Positions 22,401-33,189 of a DNA stretch of 64,000 nt are shown piece by piece. The notes beneath the pieces are model-generated. The model saw nothing but the letters and a program-made list of their open reading frames with translations. It was not told the origin of the DNA and did not search any database. The DNA comes from Puccinellia tenuiflora (lineage: Eukaryota; Streptophyta; Magnoliopsida; Poales; Poaceae): assembly GCA_012064385.1 (NCBI GenBank), contig QRDG01000473.1, positions 4,037,965 through 4,101,964 on the forward strand, written 5' to 3'. A program made the translations under genes and the position numbers. Every line of letters begins with the position of its first letter. Position 1 is the first letter of the stretch.

Positions 22401-23265
22401 AACCTCAGGAGCACGTTTCGAGCGGGTGAATGGATCGAGCCCAAACTCCCAGTCCACCTCGATCCTGTCAGTGACGAGGCGGGAAGCCCATGCGCATAGG
22501 TTCTCCGGCTTCGGCACCTCCAAGCTGACCCGGGTGGGATCCCGGAGACCAGAGTAGAAGCACATCTTGTGCGAACGCGCCTGCAGCGGGTATATCCGCC
22601 TTGCCAGCCACGCCAGGGTCAGGTCCCTGGATGTTAGGCCGGCCTCCACCAACACCTTCAGCCAGCCAAACAAAACACCCTCAAGATCCCCATCCACCGG
22701 CGGTTTACGACACCAGGACTTGTGTGCTGGCAGCGAATTTGAGAAGGCCGGAAGGCCGATTTGGTCGACACCAGTGAGATTCCAGACGTAGATAGGTGCT
22801 CTGCCACTTCTTGATGGAATCGGGCAGGTGAATCTTGGGCAGCGGCGTGCTCTTCGTGTAAATGGAGACGCTGCCGCAATCGCGCTGCTGCCCGGCGGTC
22901 GTTTGAGCCCGTAGAAAGAAGAACATGCCAAATATCTCCATGCTGGGCCAGATGCCCAAATACGCTTCGCACAGCATGACGAAGCATGACAACTGCGTGA
23001 TGCAATTTGCCCCCAAATGGTGGGGCTGCAGCCCATAGAAGCGCAGGAATTCCGAGAAAAAGGAGCTCACCGGAAGCCCCAATCCCCGTTCCAAGTGCGC
23101 GGAGAACACGACGAACTCGCCCTTCTTGGGCTTCGGCGAAATCTCTCCTTCAGGGGGAGCGCGGGCTCCCACGTCGCCCGTCATCCCCAAGAACCGGTTC
23201 CGGCGGAGCTTCCAGAGGAACGCATCATCCACGGTGGAACACATCCACGCACCCGAACTCGCCAT
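19438..23265 (-). pseudogene. Five-exon antisense gene of the Tat element (gypsy-type transposon protein, coiled coil)
   Basis: Exons on the minus strand are 23265-22404, 22328-21160, 21084-20519, 20429-20043 and 19967-19438. All four introns have GT and AG ends and join codons in phase. Exon 1 (MASSGAWMCSTVDDAFLW, PVSSFFSEFLRFYGLQPHHL, later YVWNLTGVDQIGLPAF) resembles the 'putative gypsy type transposon' domain family. Exon 2 is acidic and Ser-rich with lysine-rich patches. Exons 3-5 carry coiled-coil helices (LEEKLKAKDAAHALFVADLQ and neighbours). Damage: one frameshift in exon 1 (about 22795) and an in-frame TAG in exon 2 (21411-21413). Function is unknown; related antisense frames are known from Tat elements. 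Two other elements in this window carry relatives. Confidence 0.8.
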
Positions 23266-23413
23266 GGAGGATCTGTTTCCTGTCGAGGGAGAGGCAAATG
23301 CAAGGACGGCAAGAACGTGAGAGAGAATGGGCAAGAACCGGGGAGCGCAAGAACTAGCGAGGAAGACGAAGCAGGAGTGGGGAACGGTAACCCCGGCCGT
23401 TCCCCCTCTTTCC

Positions 23414-23424
23414 CCTTTAAAAGC
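23414..23424 (-). promoter_or_regulatory. TATA-like box of the five-exon antisense gene
   Basis: The minus strand reads CTTTTAAAGG about 150 nt upstream of the ATG at 23265. The relative at 43085 has CTTATAAG at the same distance, which supports a real antisense promoter just inside the 3' LTR. Confidence 0.45.
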
Positions 23425-23797
23425 GAGGCAGGCGGAACCGTTCCGCCCATCACGCCGCGCGGAGTGCGAGCGTGCCGCGCTTTCCGCAGACGATCCCACG
23501 AGCAGGCAGTTGCCACAGAGAATCCAGCCCGGCGAAGCCGAGGCGACGTGCGCCAGGCCTCGGGCAGAACACCAACGGCTCCCCAAAGCGGCGGGGCGTG
23601 GCTGACGCAGGCCACGACCCACGACTCCCAAGACGCCAAGATTATCGGCGACCGGCTATTCCAAGCCAGACGAGCCGCCTTCGGCTATCACCGCTCTACC
23701 CGGCAAACTTCATGCCGGACGATCTCAACTACCGCGACGCAATCGGAACCAGAGAAGCTCGCGAAGTCTTCCCAGCAAGCTAGCAAGACTCCACGAT

Positions 23798-23809
23798 CTC
23801 GGGGGCTAG
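23798..23809 (+). promoter_or_regulatory. Polypurine tract of the Tat element
   Basis: CTCGGGGGCTAG lies directly before the 3' LTR, where plus-strand cDNA is primed. The same core occurs at 19273 (TTCGGGGGCTAG) and twice in every 108 bp repeat unit. Confidence 0.7.
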
Positions 23810-24498
23810 TGTTGGGGATATGAACCCCAGATACCCAGAAGGAGGTCAAAATCGTTCAAGGACTCAAGCCAGTCATCTCAAGGCGAATCCAATCGTCCGG
23901 CTTGAACATCTCCGTCCGGTTTGGAGCAGCCGGCTTCCACCCACCGACCAGTCCGTACTGGTGGGCCAGGATCACGCAACTGTCACCTGATGGACAGTAC
24001 GCCCTATCGGATGTTACAGCAGCAGTGTAATGATGATTTGGCCCAAGCCGGCTTGAAACCGTAGTGATGTCATAGGGGTAAACTTGTAACTTCCCTGTAA
24101 CCTAAAACCCTAGCCCACTGCCTATATAAGGCGGGCTAGAACCTCCTGCGCGAGGCAGGTGAAGGCATGCAACCAAAAGCAAGCAACCAAGGAAAGGAAG
24201 AAGCGACGAGCAACCAGAACACCCAAGTAGCATCATCTTCAACCTCCAGCCGGCCAGGACTTCCAGCCGGCTGCCACCCGAACACAGCTCAAGGAGCATC
24301 TGTAGCCCGATTCTGTGATCAAGTAATAAGAACAAGAAGAGCAGGACGTAGGGGTGTTACCTCCACAAGAGGGCCCTGAACCTGGGTAACTCGTGTGTGT
24401 ATGCGTGCTAGTTACTCAATCCCGCGTGAGCATCCATCGTCGCCTGCCCCATCCTTCTTTCCATCTCTGATGGATATGCCGTGCTACCCACCACGATA
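23810..24498 (+). repeat. 3' LTR of the Tat element
   Basis: It runs from TGTTGGGGATATGAACCC to CCACCACGATA. The final CA has become TA. It is followed by GTGCC, the target duplication. It differs from the 5' LTR by about 18 changes, mostly C/T transitions. Confidence 0.93.
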
Positions 24499-24837
24499 GT
24501 GCCCGAGCCGTGGCTGCCGCCGCCTCCCCTCCCTGACGCCCTCCTCCTCGGCCGTGCCCGAGCTATGGCCGCCGCCGCCTCCCCTCCCGGCCGCTGCCTC
24601 CTCCTCGGTCGTGCCCGAGCCGCTGCCGCCTCCCCTCCCGGTCGCTTCCTCCTCCTCTCCCGTGCCCCCTCCAGAGCCGCCCTCCTCCCCGGCCGAGCCC
24701 CCTACTCCCCGCCAGAGCCGCTCTCCTCCCCAGCCGAGCCCCCTACTCCCCCAGGTTTGGCATCGATCTCCACACTCCCTCCCTTTCTCTTCTTCTTTTA
24801 CTGCAAAAATCAGTTAGTGTTAGTGAATTGCTGCTGA

Positions 24838-25022
24838 TGTTTAGGGTTAATTAGACATAAATGGTTAGGGTTAGTTAGTGAATTGTTGCTTGCTGCTGAT
24901 GGTTAGGGTTAGTTAGTGAATTGCTGCTGATGGTTAGGGTTAATTAGACAGAAATGGTTAGGGTTAGTTAGTGAATTGCTTGCTTGCTGCTGATGGTTAG
25001 GGTTAGTTAGTGAATTGCTTGT
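24838..25022. repeat. TTAGGG-rich repeats in the TNP1 leader intron
   Basis: GGTTAGGGTTAGTTAGTGAA, followed by TTGCTGCTGATG, recurs four to five times. It alternates with GGTTAGGGTTAATTAGACA. The motif resembles plant telomere repeats but is not a telomere array. Confidence 0.75.
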
Positions 25023-25679
25023 GTTTTAAAATATGGTCAGAGAGCACTTTAAGCATTTATCCTAATTTTTGTGAACAAAATTTTGGACTGAATCCAATTA
25101 GGTTAGCTTCTAATACTAACAGAGAACCTAAATATTGTTTTGCTTGAATTTTGGAGCAAGAGAACAGTCCAAGTTTAATAAACACTAAGAATACTGATTT
25201 CTGCCTAGAATAATGTTTAAAAAATTTAAATGTCCCTTTATAAAAATGTTGTTAGTGATTGTTGTGGATTGTTTTGGTACTGTAGCACACTTTATAATGT
25301 TGCTTTTAATATGTTAGTATTGTTAGTGCTTAAGTGCAACTAAAATGGAGTTAAAATTAAAATGCTATTTGTTGCTTGTTAAAGTACAAACCTTGCTTAA
25401 TCATGCTTCTGTGTTTAAAAAGTGAAGAAGAGTTAAAATGACCTCTTTTAACTAAAATTGTAGCTACTGATTGTCTAAGAATTGTGAATAATAGGGGAAC
25501 AATGCAAAATCAGTTAGGGTTAGTATTGCTTGCTGTTAGTATTAATGCAATGCTTGCTGTTAGTATCTAATTGAGTTTTCCATGTTGCTTGCAGGTTGTG
25601 GTGGTGGTTTTGCTTGCTCCTGGTAGGGGTGCTGCTGTTGCTTGCTGCTGGTGAATTTGAAGCAAGGTAGGATGCATGT

Positions 25680-25870
25680 GATGGAATCCGGAGTTGTGTG
25701 CCGGTTTATTTTTGTTCAATGTTATACTGCCGGAGTTGTGTGCCGGTTTATATGTGTGATGAATGTTTCTATATTGCCGGAGTTGTGTGCCGGTTCGTCT
25801 GTGATGAATATATGTTTATATGTGTGATGAATGTTTGTATCTTGCCGGAGTTGTGTGCCGGTTTTTATTG
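25680..25870. repeat. Short tandem repeat in the TNP1 leader intron
   Basis: GCCGGAGTTGTGTGCCGGTT occurs four times (about 25687, 25729, 25777, 25843), linked by TATGTGTGATGAATGTTT. It is non-coding. Confidence 0.75.
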
Positions 25871-25912
25871 TTGTAAATTTGCAGGGATTTTATATGAGTG
25901 CCGATGTTTTGC

Positions 25913-26082
25913 CGAAATGTCGATTCATTTCCGTTTCGGCAAATTTCCGACACTCCTATGGCCAAAAATTAGCAAAGGTCATGCCGGATTTTTCCGTGAA
26001 AAATTCGGCATGACCTTTGCTAATTTTTGGCACTAGGAGTGCCGTCGGAAATTTGCCGGAACGGAAATGATTCGACATTTCG
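25913..26082. repeat. Near-perfect 170 bp hairpin in the TNP1 leader intron
   Basis: The left arm starts CGAAATGTCGATTCATTTCC and the right arm ends GGAAATGATTCGACATTTCG. Pairing continues through CAAATTTCCGAC, CCAAAAATTAGCAAAGGTC and ATGCCGGATTTTT, down to a loop of about 5 bases (CCGTG). About 80 bp of stem has only a handful of mismatches. It ends 66 bp before the splice acceptor of the TNP1 coding exon. Confidence 0.85.
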
Positions 26083-26153
26083 ATAATACATCAGCATATA
26101 TTTTTTGTTTCTTTTAACTAACACGTTCCATTTTGTTGTCAAACGTAGAACAC

Positions 26154-29100
26154 ATGGCTAACAAAGATGAGGCCGGAGCTTCTCGGCAGTTAAGCGTGGA
26201 AGAAGCAGCCAGAGAGAACAACGCGGACTTCTGGAGCTTCTACAACGAGCCGACAGGGGATGTTGCCCAGGACGCTCATGTTGCCGAGGATGACCATGAC
26301 GAGGCCGTCGATAATAGTGGCGCCGAGGATGGTGACGAGGGCGCCAATAATAGTGGCGCCTGGGATGGCAACGAGACCACCACTAGTGGCGCCGGGGATG
26401 GTAACGAGACCACGGATGGCGGAGAACGCACGGATGGTAGCCAAGCCAAAAAGGCTAGGAAAGAGAGGAGCAAGAACAAGGTCCGGGCCTTGAGGCAAGC
26501 GATCACCGAAGTGTCCCCCGGTGGGGCGCCTATAGAGCCTAGAGGCGTCGCCGGAGGGTATGGCCTCCAAGTGGCATGCATCCTTCGAGATGTCGTCCCG
26601 GTCTATGAGGATAACATAAGGGATGCTAATAAAGAGGGTTTGCGCCTCCGCCTCATCAAGAGGCTGCACGAACGGTATGAGTTCCCGCCGGCCTACATGG
26701 CCGATGATGACGGTAACCATGATATGAAAAAACTCAATGCCGTCAACAACTTTGCCCTCTCGAAGATGAGCAAGGCCTTGCCCAGCTGGAGAACTAGGGT
26801 CAAAAAATTGATCAAAGACAAAAAAAGTGCCGATGAGATCTGGAACAAGGAGCGGGTCAACAAAGAAGACCTTAGGATTTTCCAGGGCAGGCTCGGGCTA
26901 CCTTCCGCCGATGCAATGAGTGAATGGGGGAAGTGGATGAACTCGAAGAATGTAGGTCACCACCATCTCGGAAGTGGTGGTTATTTCGCGGCAGAGCCCA
27001 AATGGGAGAAGCAGGACGCTGAATGGGAAGCTAAGGGCATAGAGAAACCCTTCGCCAAAATTAAACACAAGCAGACTAGAAACTTTGTCAGGGCTCGGTT
27101 CACGGAGGACCCGGTTACCAAGGAACTTACGACGGATCCCGCAGTCGTGCAGTTCCAAAAGGCTCTGGAGGAAGTGGAAAAGTGTAGAGCCATGGAAGAA
27201 AGCTCCTCCCAGAGTTCGACGAAGCCCGTGTGGGACACTCCATTCAACGCGGCGTTGAACAAGGTCAAGGGCCGGGATCTGGACGCGCCACCGTCAGGTG
27301 GCCGTGTGGTCGGCCATGGCAAGGTCCTATGGTGTGACTATTATGCTGAGGACAAGGACACACGAAAGGAGAGGAAGACGCGCAAGCAGGAGGATATAGT
27401 CAACGAACTAGTGGCCAAGGCGCTAGCCGGTTTCCTTCCTTCCGTCGTGACCTCGGTAACGGATTGGATCGACGGAGGTCGACCAACTTTGGAGGCAACA
27501 CGGCCAATACCGCGTCGGCGGCTTTGTCCGCGAACACCGCGCCGCCACCTCCACCTGTCCAGGATACTCCACCGGTCCTCACCACGCCGTCGCCTGCTCC
27601 GGAGAATTCGCCGGCCGGCACCGCGGCAAGCGGCGCCCACTCCGACTCCTTGTCTCAAGCTGTCGGCGGTGTCTCGACAATGGCCGAGCTCGACGCCCTC
27701 ATGGTATCTAAGCGTCGTAGGCTCAGCGCATATTACTTCGTCCATTTTTCCTTTGCCTTGCATATCTAACGCCGTACATGCATGTTCTTCGCAGGGCGAC
27801 ACTAGATGCACTCTCCTACACCATGTGAATGGAGAGTTGAAGGATGTTGCTAGGGCTACCATCGTTGCGCCCAAAAATCGCATGCACCACAACAGGCCGA
27901 TACCAGATGGCTTCTTCAAGGTCTCACTGATTAGGGTGTTCACGGGCTGCGATGAGGTGGATCCTCCTGTTCAACCCGTGGGAGCCGAGGACCACCTGCT
28001 CCTCCGTGAATGCATCCCCTGGCCCATGATGTGGCCGAAAACCCAGATCCGTATTAGCCTGGACACTCCACACACAACACCGGAAGTCGGGTTCAGGCAA
28101 AACCCTGTCAAGGCCAGCGCACCAGCACCACCACAACTGAAAGAGCCTGCGGCACGGGAAGATGACATCTTCGATGACTGCTACATCGATGATGACCGCT
28201 ACGAAGACGGAGGATTCATGGCTCCTCTTGATGAACCGTCAAGTGCTCCGCACACTCACGAGCCTAGTCAACCAGATAAAGCCGCGTGCACGAAGCGTCT
28301 GTTCGATTCTCAAGAGACGCCTCCAGCCGACGACTTCACGCAGAAAGAAGCATCACAAGCTATCCTGAGACCCAACACACTACTTGGAACCTGTCGTGAA
28401 GCGCTAGCGGCCGGAGGAGGCATCCCTTCAAAGCCTAAGAAGGCGCGGAAAAGAACTAGGAAGAGCGACTATGCATCCGGCAGCCAGCCCGCTATGCCTC
28501 CAAAGCCGCAGCAGGGTGCCCATGTCTCGAGCAGCCAGCCTCCGAAACCGATCCGGTTTAAGGACGGGCCAGGACCCAGCAAAGATGTTATGCAGCAAAT
28601 ACATATTGCGGGTCGACCGATGGTACCGCGTGATGTGCTCAGCCTCATGAGTGGGGATATGCAGATGCTGCATGAGCGTGTTCTGACACGAGAGCTGGAT
28701 CTTCTTAAAATGAAAGATCCAACACACCCACACCCGCTTTTCACTGCCAAGGTGCCAGAGGGAGTTGATGGCTTTTGCATACAAGAGCCGGCTGATTTGC
28801 TGTTCCTACGGTTTGATGACATCTTCAAGATGTTTAACTTGAGGCGGCTCCATCCTCACTTAGTCCGCTTATTCTGTCTCAGTACGGCCCAACAAGTCCA
28901 AAAAGAGAAGATCGGGGGCGTCGCAATAGTGGACCCCTACTACATGATCGAGACCAACTTCAGAAGCCATCAAGGCTGGCAATTTATGTCAAAACACCTC
29001 GAAGAAATCATGGTGGAGAATAAGTGGAAGGATTACATTCTCTTGCCCTACTATCCCAAGTAAGTAGTCATTCTCTACTCTGTCTAAATTAGTTTTGTTT

Positions 29101-29703
29101 TTCTAACACTCTGTCTAAATTGTTGTTTTGCCCAGAGACAAGTATTGCGTCCTGCTCGTTCTTTGCCCGACTTATTCCCTAGTCACATATTTGGACTCGG
29201 GTAGGGAGCACAAACCGAAAGACTACACCAACCTCAAGAAGGCTTTGGATAATGCTCTAGTTGGCTTCAGTATGAGGGGAGGCGTCTTCAAAAGGAAGAG
29301 AAAGGTAAAAAGAGGTGTTGTCTCATTCCACCATATTGTCAACTTTGCTTGCGTCACGCAACCAAAGAACAGCAAGAGGGATGCCTACTACGCCATCCAC
29401 CAGATCCGTGCCTTCGTACGGGATGCAGAGCAACTCAAGTTGCCAGAACAACTACAACGCTGGGCCGAGAACTTGGCGACGATCCAAGATCTTGATCTCC
29501 GACAAGAATTCTATCGCATCCAGGAGACGTTCGCGCGGATCATACTACACGATGTCTCCACCGTTGGAGGCAAGTTCTAGTACGACGGCGCTCCACTCGA
29601 TAATGCGGAGGTGGAACGACGTTTAAAGGCACAAGGCGACATCCAGCCCTTCACGAAAGACGGCGTCCGCCCCTTCCCGGCCCCGAAGACCGTCGACGCC
29701 TAG
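26154..29703 (+). pseudogene. CACTA TNP1-like gene: Transposase_24-type region, then Ulp1-like end
   Basis: A GC-rich leader (about 9390-9484 continued at 24499-24754, split by the Tat insertion) joins an intron ending TAG at 26148, before ATG 26154. Coding exons are 26154-27703, 27795-29059 and 29136-29703; the GT/AG sites join in phase. The N-terminal part is acidic with repeated NNSGA-type units, then a plant transposase (En/Spm, Ptta) region with AVNNFALSKMSKALPSWRTR and FQGRLGLPSADAMSEWGKWM. The last part resembles the C48 (Ulp1) protease frames of CACTA elements (WKDYILLPYYPK, LVLCPTYSLVTYLDSGREHK). Damage: a 1-base loss near 27478 and a TAG at 29578-29580. Such proteins bind subterminal repeats. 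Confidence 0.8.
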
Positions 29704-29984
29704 CTATCTTATGCTTGTCTTAGGTTATGTTCAAACAATGGATGGAACACGTGTTGTAATTAAACATTCTTTAGTTTGTAATGTGATGTTCGAACTTGCT
29801 ACTCGATTCCGCTCGATGTATATATATGATGATCCGTGATATATTTTCAGTTGTAATGCATGTGTGATCTATGTATTTTTTATATTGTTCTGCAATCTGT
29901 ATTAACATCTGTATTAACAACTATATAAATACTGTATAAATACATATATAAATACTGTATATAAAAAATACAGAAAAACTTAGC
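29704..29984. other. 3' flank of TNP1, no gene
   Basis: AT-rich 3'UTR-like sequence, with ATTAAACATTC at about 29759 as a possible polyadenylation region, followed by short TATAAATAC repeats near 29925-29965. Confidence 0.4.
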
Positions 29985-30235
29985 CGTGCCGCATGACAGA
30001 AGGTAGCCGTGGCGCACCCTAGCCGTGGCGCACGAGTAAGAGGTACGCCACGGGCACTTCCCCTTAGCCGTGGCGCAAGATAGACATGTGCGCCATGGGC
30101 AATACTCGTGGCGCACATCTGTGCCTGCGCCACGGGTAAGTGTGGTTACCCGTGGCGTGGCAATCCGTGGCGCAGGCCCCTGCGCCACGGGTAGCCTTAT
30201 TTGGTGCGCCACGGGTAGCCTTTTCCCTACTAGTG
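29985..30235. repeat. CACTA right subterminal repeats and terminus
   Basis: At least eight copies of AGCCGTGGCGCA or TGCGCCACGGGTA occur in both orientations, ending in CTTTTCCCTACTAGTG (30220-30235). This is the inverse of a CACTAGTAGGG terminus. The next bases, GGA, would be the target duplication. Confidence 0.9.
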
Positions 30236-30941
30236 GGAACCTCGACTCCTGAATCTACCGATACACAAACAATACAGGAAACGAAATAAATAACACGAAT
30301 ACAAAGGTGCAATGCACAATCATGATGAGATGGTCAAATTATGCATTGAAATCATATTGGGCATGTCCCACAAGTTAAATGGAACCCCTAAAATAAATAT
30401 TGCAATTAACGGGTTAAAACTCCATATTTAACTTAGTTAATTAATTAATTACTCAACATGTCCAGTACTGAAATATGAGGGCCTTCTGATTCCCAATGGA
30501 ACAGTAGATAACACGCAGAATTTGCAAAGGTTTATACTTCAAGATGAATGCTTCTCGCGATCCAATCTAGAGGTTCTAGGGTTTATGTTTAACGTAGTCT
30601 AAACCTAATAACTCGCAGCTACTAGAGTATATAAGAGGGAGGGGGTGCGGCCAGCAGCCAGAGCGCCCCTCCAACTAGACCAACTCGGGTTGGACTCAAC
30701 CTTAAAGGATACAAACCGACCCATGATGGGTTCGGCCTAATAGGACTCGCAGGTCCTTGTCCTTGGGTGATTAGGACTCTACCCTTGGCGCCTCAACATG
30801 ATGTGGTGCGCCATCCTCACGCCTCTCTCCTTGTGCTCCTGCCTCCCTCTCCTCCCTCGAGCACTTGTAGTAGATGTTCTGAATTTTCTCCTCCATGCAT
30901 TCCTTCTTGTTCTTCATGTGATCCTCCATGTCCTCCATGCC
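30236..30941. other. Flank of the CACTA element, no gene
   Basis: AT-rich, then GC-richer sequence with TATAAGAGGGAGGGGG at about 30631, possibly an LTR promoter of the gypsy remnant on its right. No paired LTR was found. Confidence 0.35.
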
Positions 30942-31380
30942 TTACTGCTCCTCTTCTCCAATAATGCTTGTGTTATCAACAAACCTGATCATACATAAAT
31001 GCATAGACTTAGGTAGTATAAAATTCTCATAATCACAAACATCATATTCTAATAAGAGTGAGTTCACCTGTTGTTCTAATAACTTGGCTCTTGCTCTTGT
31101 CATTGGTCCAATCCTCTCTTCATTGGGATTCTCTTGAACATCAACATCTTCAATTGGAGAAAGTGTAGAAGAGCTAGGGATGTCCTCATCATTACCACTC
31201 CCAGGCCGAGTAAACATCGATAGTCGTGCTCGGAATGGATCATCGGCACCACAACCCCTCGGCTGCGCCATAACACAGGCATAGCCAAAACTGCATAACA
31301 ATAAGCCCAAGAACCATAACCCCTCAATCGTGAACTTTATATCCGTACACGCATCATGCATGGGATGGGTAGCAGACAAC
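30942..31380 (-). pseudogene. Gypsy polyprotein remnant
   Basis: The minus strand encodes SSSTLSPIEDVDVQENPNEE, IGPMTRARAKLLEQQVNSLL, and ENFILPKSMHLCMIRFVDNT close to a stop. The MTRARAK...QQVNSLL pattern is typical of the far C-terminal end of plant Ty3/gypsy polyproteins. Nothing of RT or integrase is present. The N-terminal part (VMAQPRGCGADDPFRARLSM) looks like the start of a gypsy gag, which suggests a deletion joined the two ends. No LTR or target duplication could be assigned. Confidence 0.6.
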
Positions 31381-31537
31381 CGGTCAAAGCAGTGACTCTA
31401 CGACAAGAAGTAATAAGATACAAGTCTTGGTAGAGTAAGATAAGATAACATTACACGTAGAGGTCACATGAGCATGACCCAACATTACAGCAAGCAACTA
31501 AAAGCAAATTATAGTCATCTCTACGAGTGCGGTGATT

Positions 31538-31917
31538 TGGCTCCTGGGCTTCAGGGAGCCCATTTTTTGAAATTTTTGAAAACCACATTTCTGAGTTTCG
31601 AAAAAATGTGAAAAAAATCCTAGACGTAGAACATGACTATTTCTACCGCTGTGTAAAATTTCAACCTGAAATATTTTGTATTTTATCCTGTGGAAAAAAG
31701 ACAAATTCGGACAAATTTGAACTGTACACTGTTCACGTCTCAGATCCAGAAATTTGTCATTTTCACACAGGCCAAAATACACAATATTTCGGGTTGAAAT
31801 TTTGCATAGTCATGCAATATGTAATTGTCAATATCTACAAAAAAATTCAGAATTTTTTGAAACTTTAAAATGTCGATTTTTTTTTTTTTGAAATCCCGGG
31901 CTCCCTGGAGCCCGGGA
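31538..31917. repeat. Foldback MITE-like element, relative of 595-960
   Basis: The ends are GGGCTTCAGGGAGCCC (left, about 31548) and GGGCTCCCTGGAGCCCGG (right, 31899-31916). The inner arms mirror each other: TAAAATTTCAACCTGAAATA against ATATTTCGGGTTGAAATTTT. The centre has GAAAAAAGACAAATTCGGA facing TTTGTCATTTTCACACAGG, the same core as in 595-960. Confidence 0.75.
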
Positions 31918-31927
31918 TCCAAATGAA

Positions 31928-32660
31928 CTATCCGTCATCTCTACATCTATCTCTTGTGAAAGTTCGGCAAGAAAAATCTCCTTTCTTGTGAATCGACTGT
32001 ACCCAATGTCCTAATCCATTGGCTTTCCCGTGCATCTCCAAAGCTTGCCATGGCATGCTCTTGGAGGCGAGCTTGACCAAGGCAGGGACGCGCGCTGTAG
32101 CCGTGGACCTGGCGTCGCCCACCAGCGAGGCTGCATGTCGCCGTCGCCGATTAGGAAAGGTAGGAGAGGCCCTCGCAGGTGTGTCCGCCGCTGCTGAGGC
32201 GCACGGTGGCCCGCAGCTCCGATCTGGATGCCGGGAGCGTCCGCACTGCCTGTAGGTCGATCTGATGAACCCAACGCTGCGTGCGGCTGTTCCCGCTCCG
32301 GCGCTCGAGGCTCGGGCTCGCCGCTCGCGTCCCTCGTTGAGTGGCACAAATGTAGCCCGCATTCCGCATGCAAGGCAGCACATGCCTCGCTGTAGCAGTC
32401 GCACTCTGCAGTGCTGCCGCACGATTGCTTCCGTGTTTATTTGTCATTATTTATTTTTCCCCAATTTCGATTACAGGATGATCCATAAGTTAGTCATTGA
32501 TTGTAGCACTAGATCTATTTTCAGCAGAATTGTAGTGTCAATGGGAAAGAGAACAGTAGCAATAGAGCTAGTTCATCTTCCTTCACTTGTCTCGTTGAGC
32601 TTAGCGCATGAGGAGACATATGTAAATCCATCATTCTTGTCCATCCCTCAGAAATAAGAG
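31928..32660. other. GC-rich block of unknown origin
   Basis: 32030-32420 is much richer in GC than its surround and open in several frames on both strands, such as a minus frame with VGDARSTATARVPALVKLAS. No family was recognised. It may be a gene fragment carried by the Helitron on its right, but this is only a guess. 32660-33190 is AT-rich and empty. Confidence 0.3.
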
Positions 32661-33189
32661 ATAAAATGACCATGCTATGGATTTCCAGGCTGCATAACTT
32701 CAGATCGGACGTACATCGTAGTAATGTATATGTAATATTTAGAGGAAAGTGCTTTTAACTATAGAGCATCTTGTCCTTTCAAATATAAGCAACTACCATG
32801 GTTTACTTTAGACGTATAAACTACTAATTACCTTTAAAAAATACTAATTAGAAAAAAATTATAGACTATTTCCTTTCTCTCTTGGGTCTTTTGTACTTTC
32901 ATTTTACATCAGTATGTTCTAGCTATAATTTACGGAATTCATAGTTGGTAGGAAAAATTGACATTTAATTGTATTGATCAAGTTGATTATTGGCAGTTAT
33001 AACTTCATGAACTTTGTCTAGAAACATGAAAGATACATTTATGCCTATGGAAAAATAATGACGTCCATGAAGTACATGTGAAGCATGTTAAGCAATCAGT
33101 AATAGGTTGTGCTGAACTGAAATATTGTATCTCCTGCTTACAATTTGGTGTTCCATATTTTGACAATCGGGACTCCACACTATCAATCA

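Larger units (their letters stand above)
9485..24498 (+). mobile_element. Ty3/gypsy LTR retrotransposon, Tat type, with two antisense genes
   Basis: Two LTRs (9485-10171 and 23810-24498) are flanked by an exact 5 bp duplication, GTGCC (9480-9484 and 24499-24503). Inside are a PBS, gag, protease, RT, RNase H, a second RNase H, and integrase on the plus strand. Two genes lie on the minus strand, with a 108 bp tandem array between them and a polypurine tract before the 3' LTR. The extra RNase H and antisense genes are hallmarks of the Tat lineage (Retand, RIRE2 and Grande relatives). The LTRs differ at roughly 18 positions by eye (~2-3%), so the insertion is fairly recent. It split the TNP1 leader of the CACTA host. 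Confidence 0.92.
7545..30235 (+). mobile_element. CACTA (En/Spm) transposon, 5'-truncated, invaded by a gypsy element
   Basis: The element combines a TNP2-type transposase tail (7545-8845) and a TNP1-like gene with an Ulp1-like end (26154-29703). It has GTGGCGCA/TGCGCCAC subterminal repeats and a right terminus CTTTTCCCTACTAGTG, the complement of a CACTA inverted terminus. The left terminus and most of TNP2 are missing, so the element is truncated at about 7545. About 15 kb of its present length (9485-24498) is a nested Ty3/gypsy element. The 3 bp target duplication cannot be tested without the left end. Confidence 0.85.

Noticed and set aside
9485..24498. Naming the Tat element after a known Triticeae family
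   Set aside because: LTR identity to named families cannot be checked without a database, so only the lineage is given.
24499..24837. 118-codon Pro/Ala/Leu-rich frame after the 3' LTR
   Set aside because: It is the GC-rich leader exon of the CACTA TNP1 gene, cut by the Tat insertion. It runs past the likely splice donor at 24755.
32019..32422. GC-rich overlapping frames as a possible captured host gene
   Set aside because: No protein family could be recognised in any frame and no splice structure was evident, so no gene is called.
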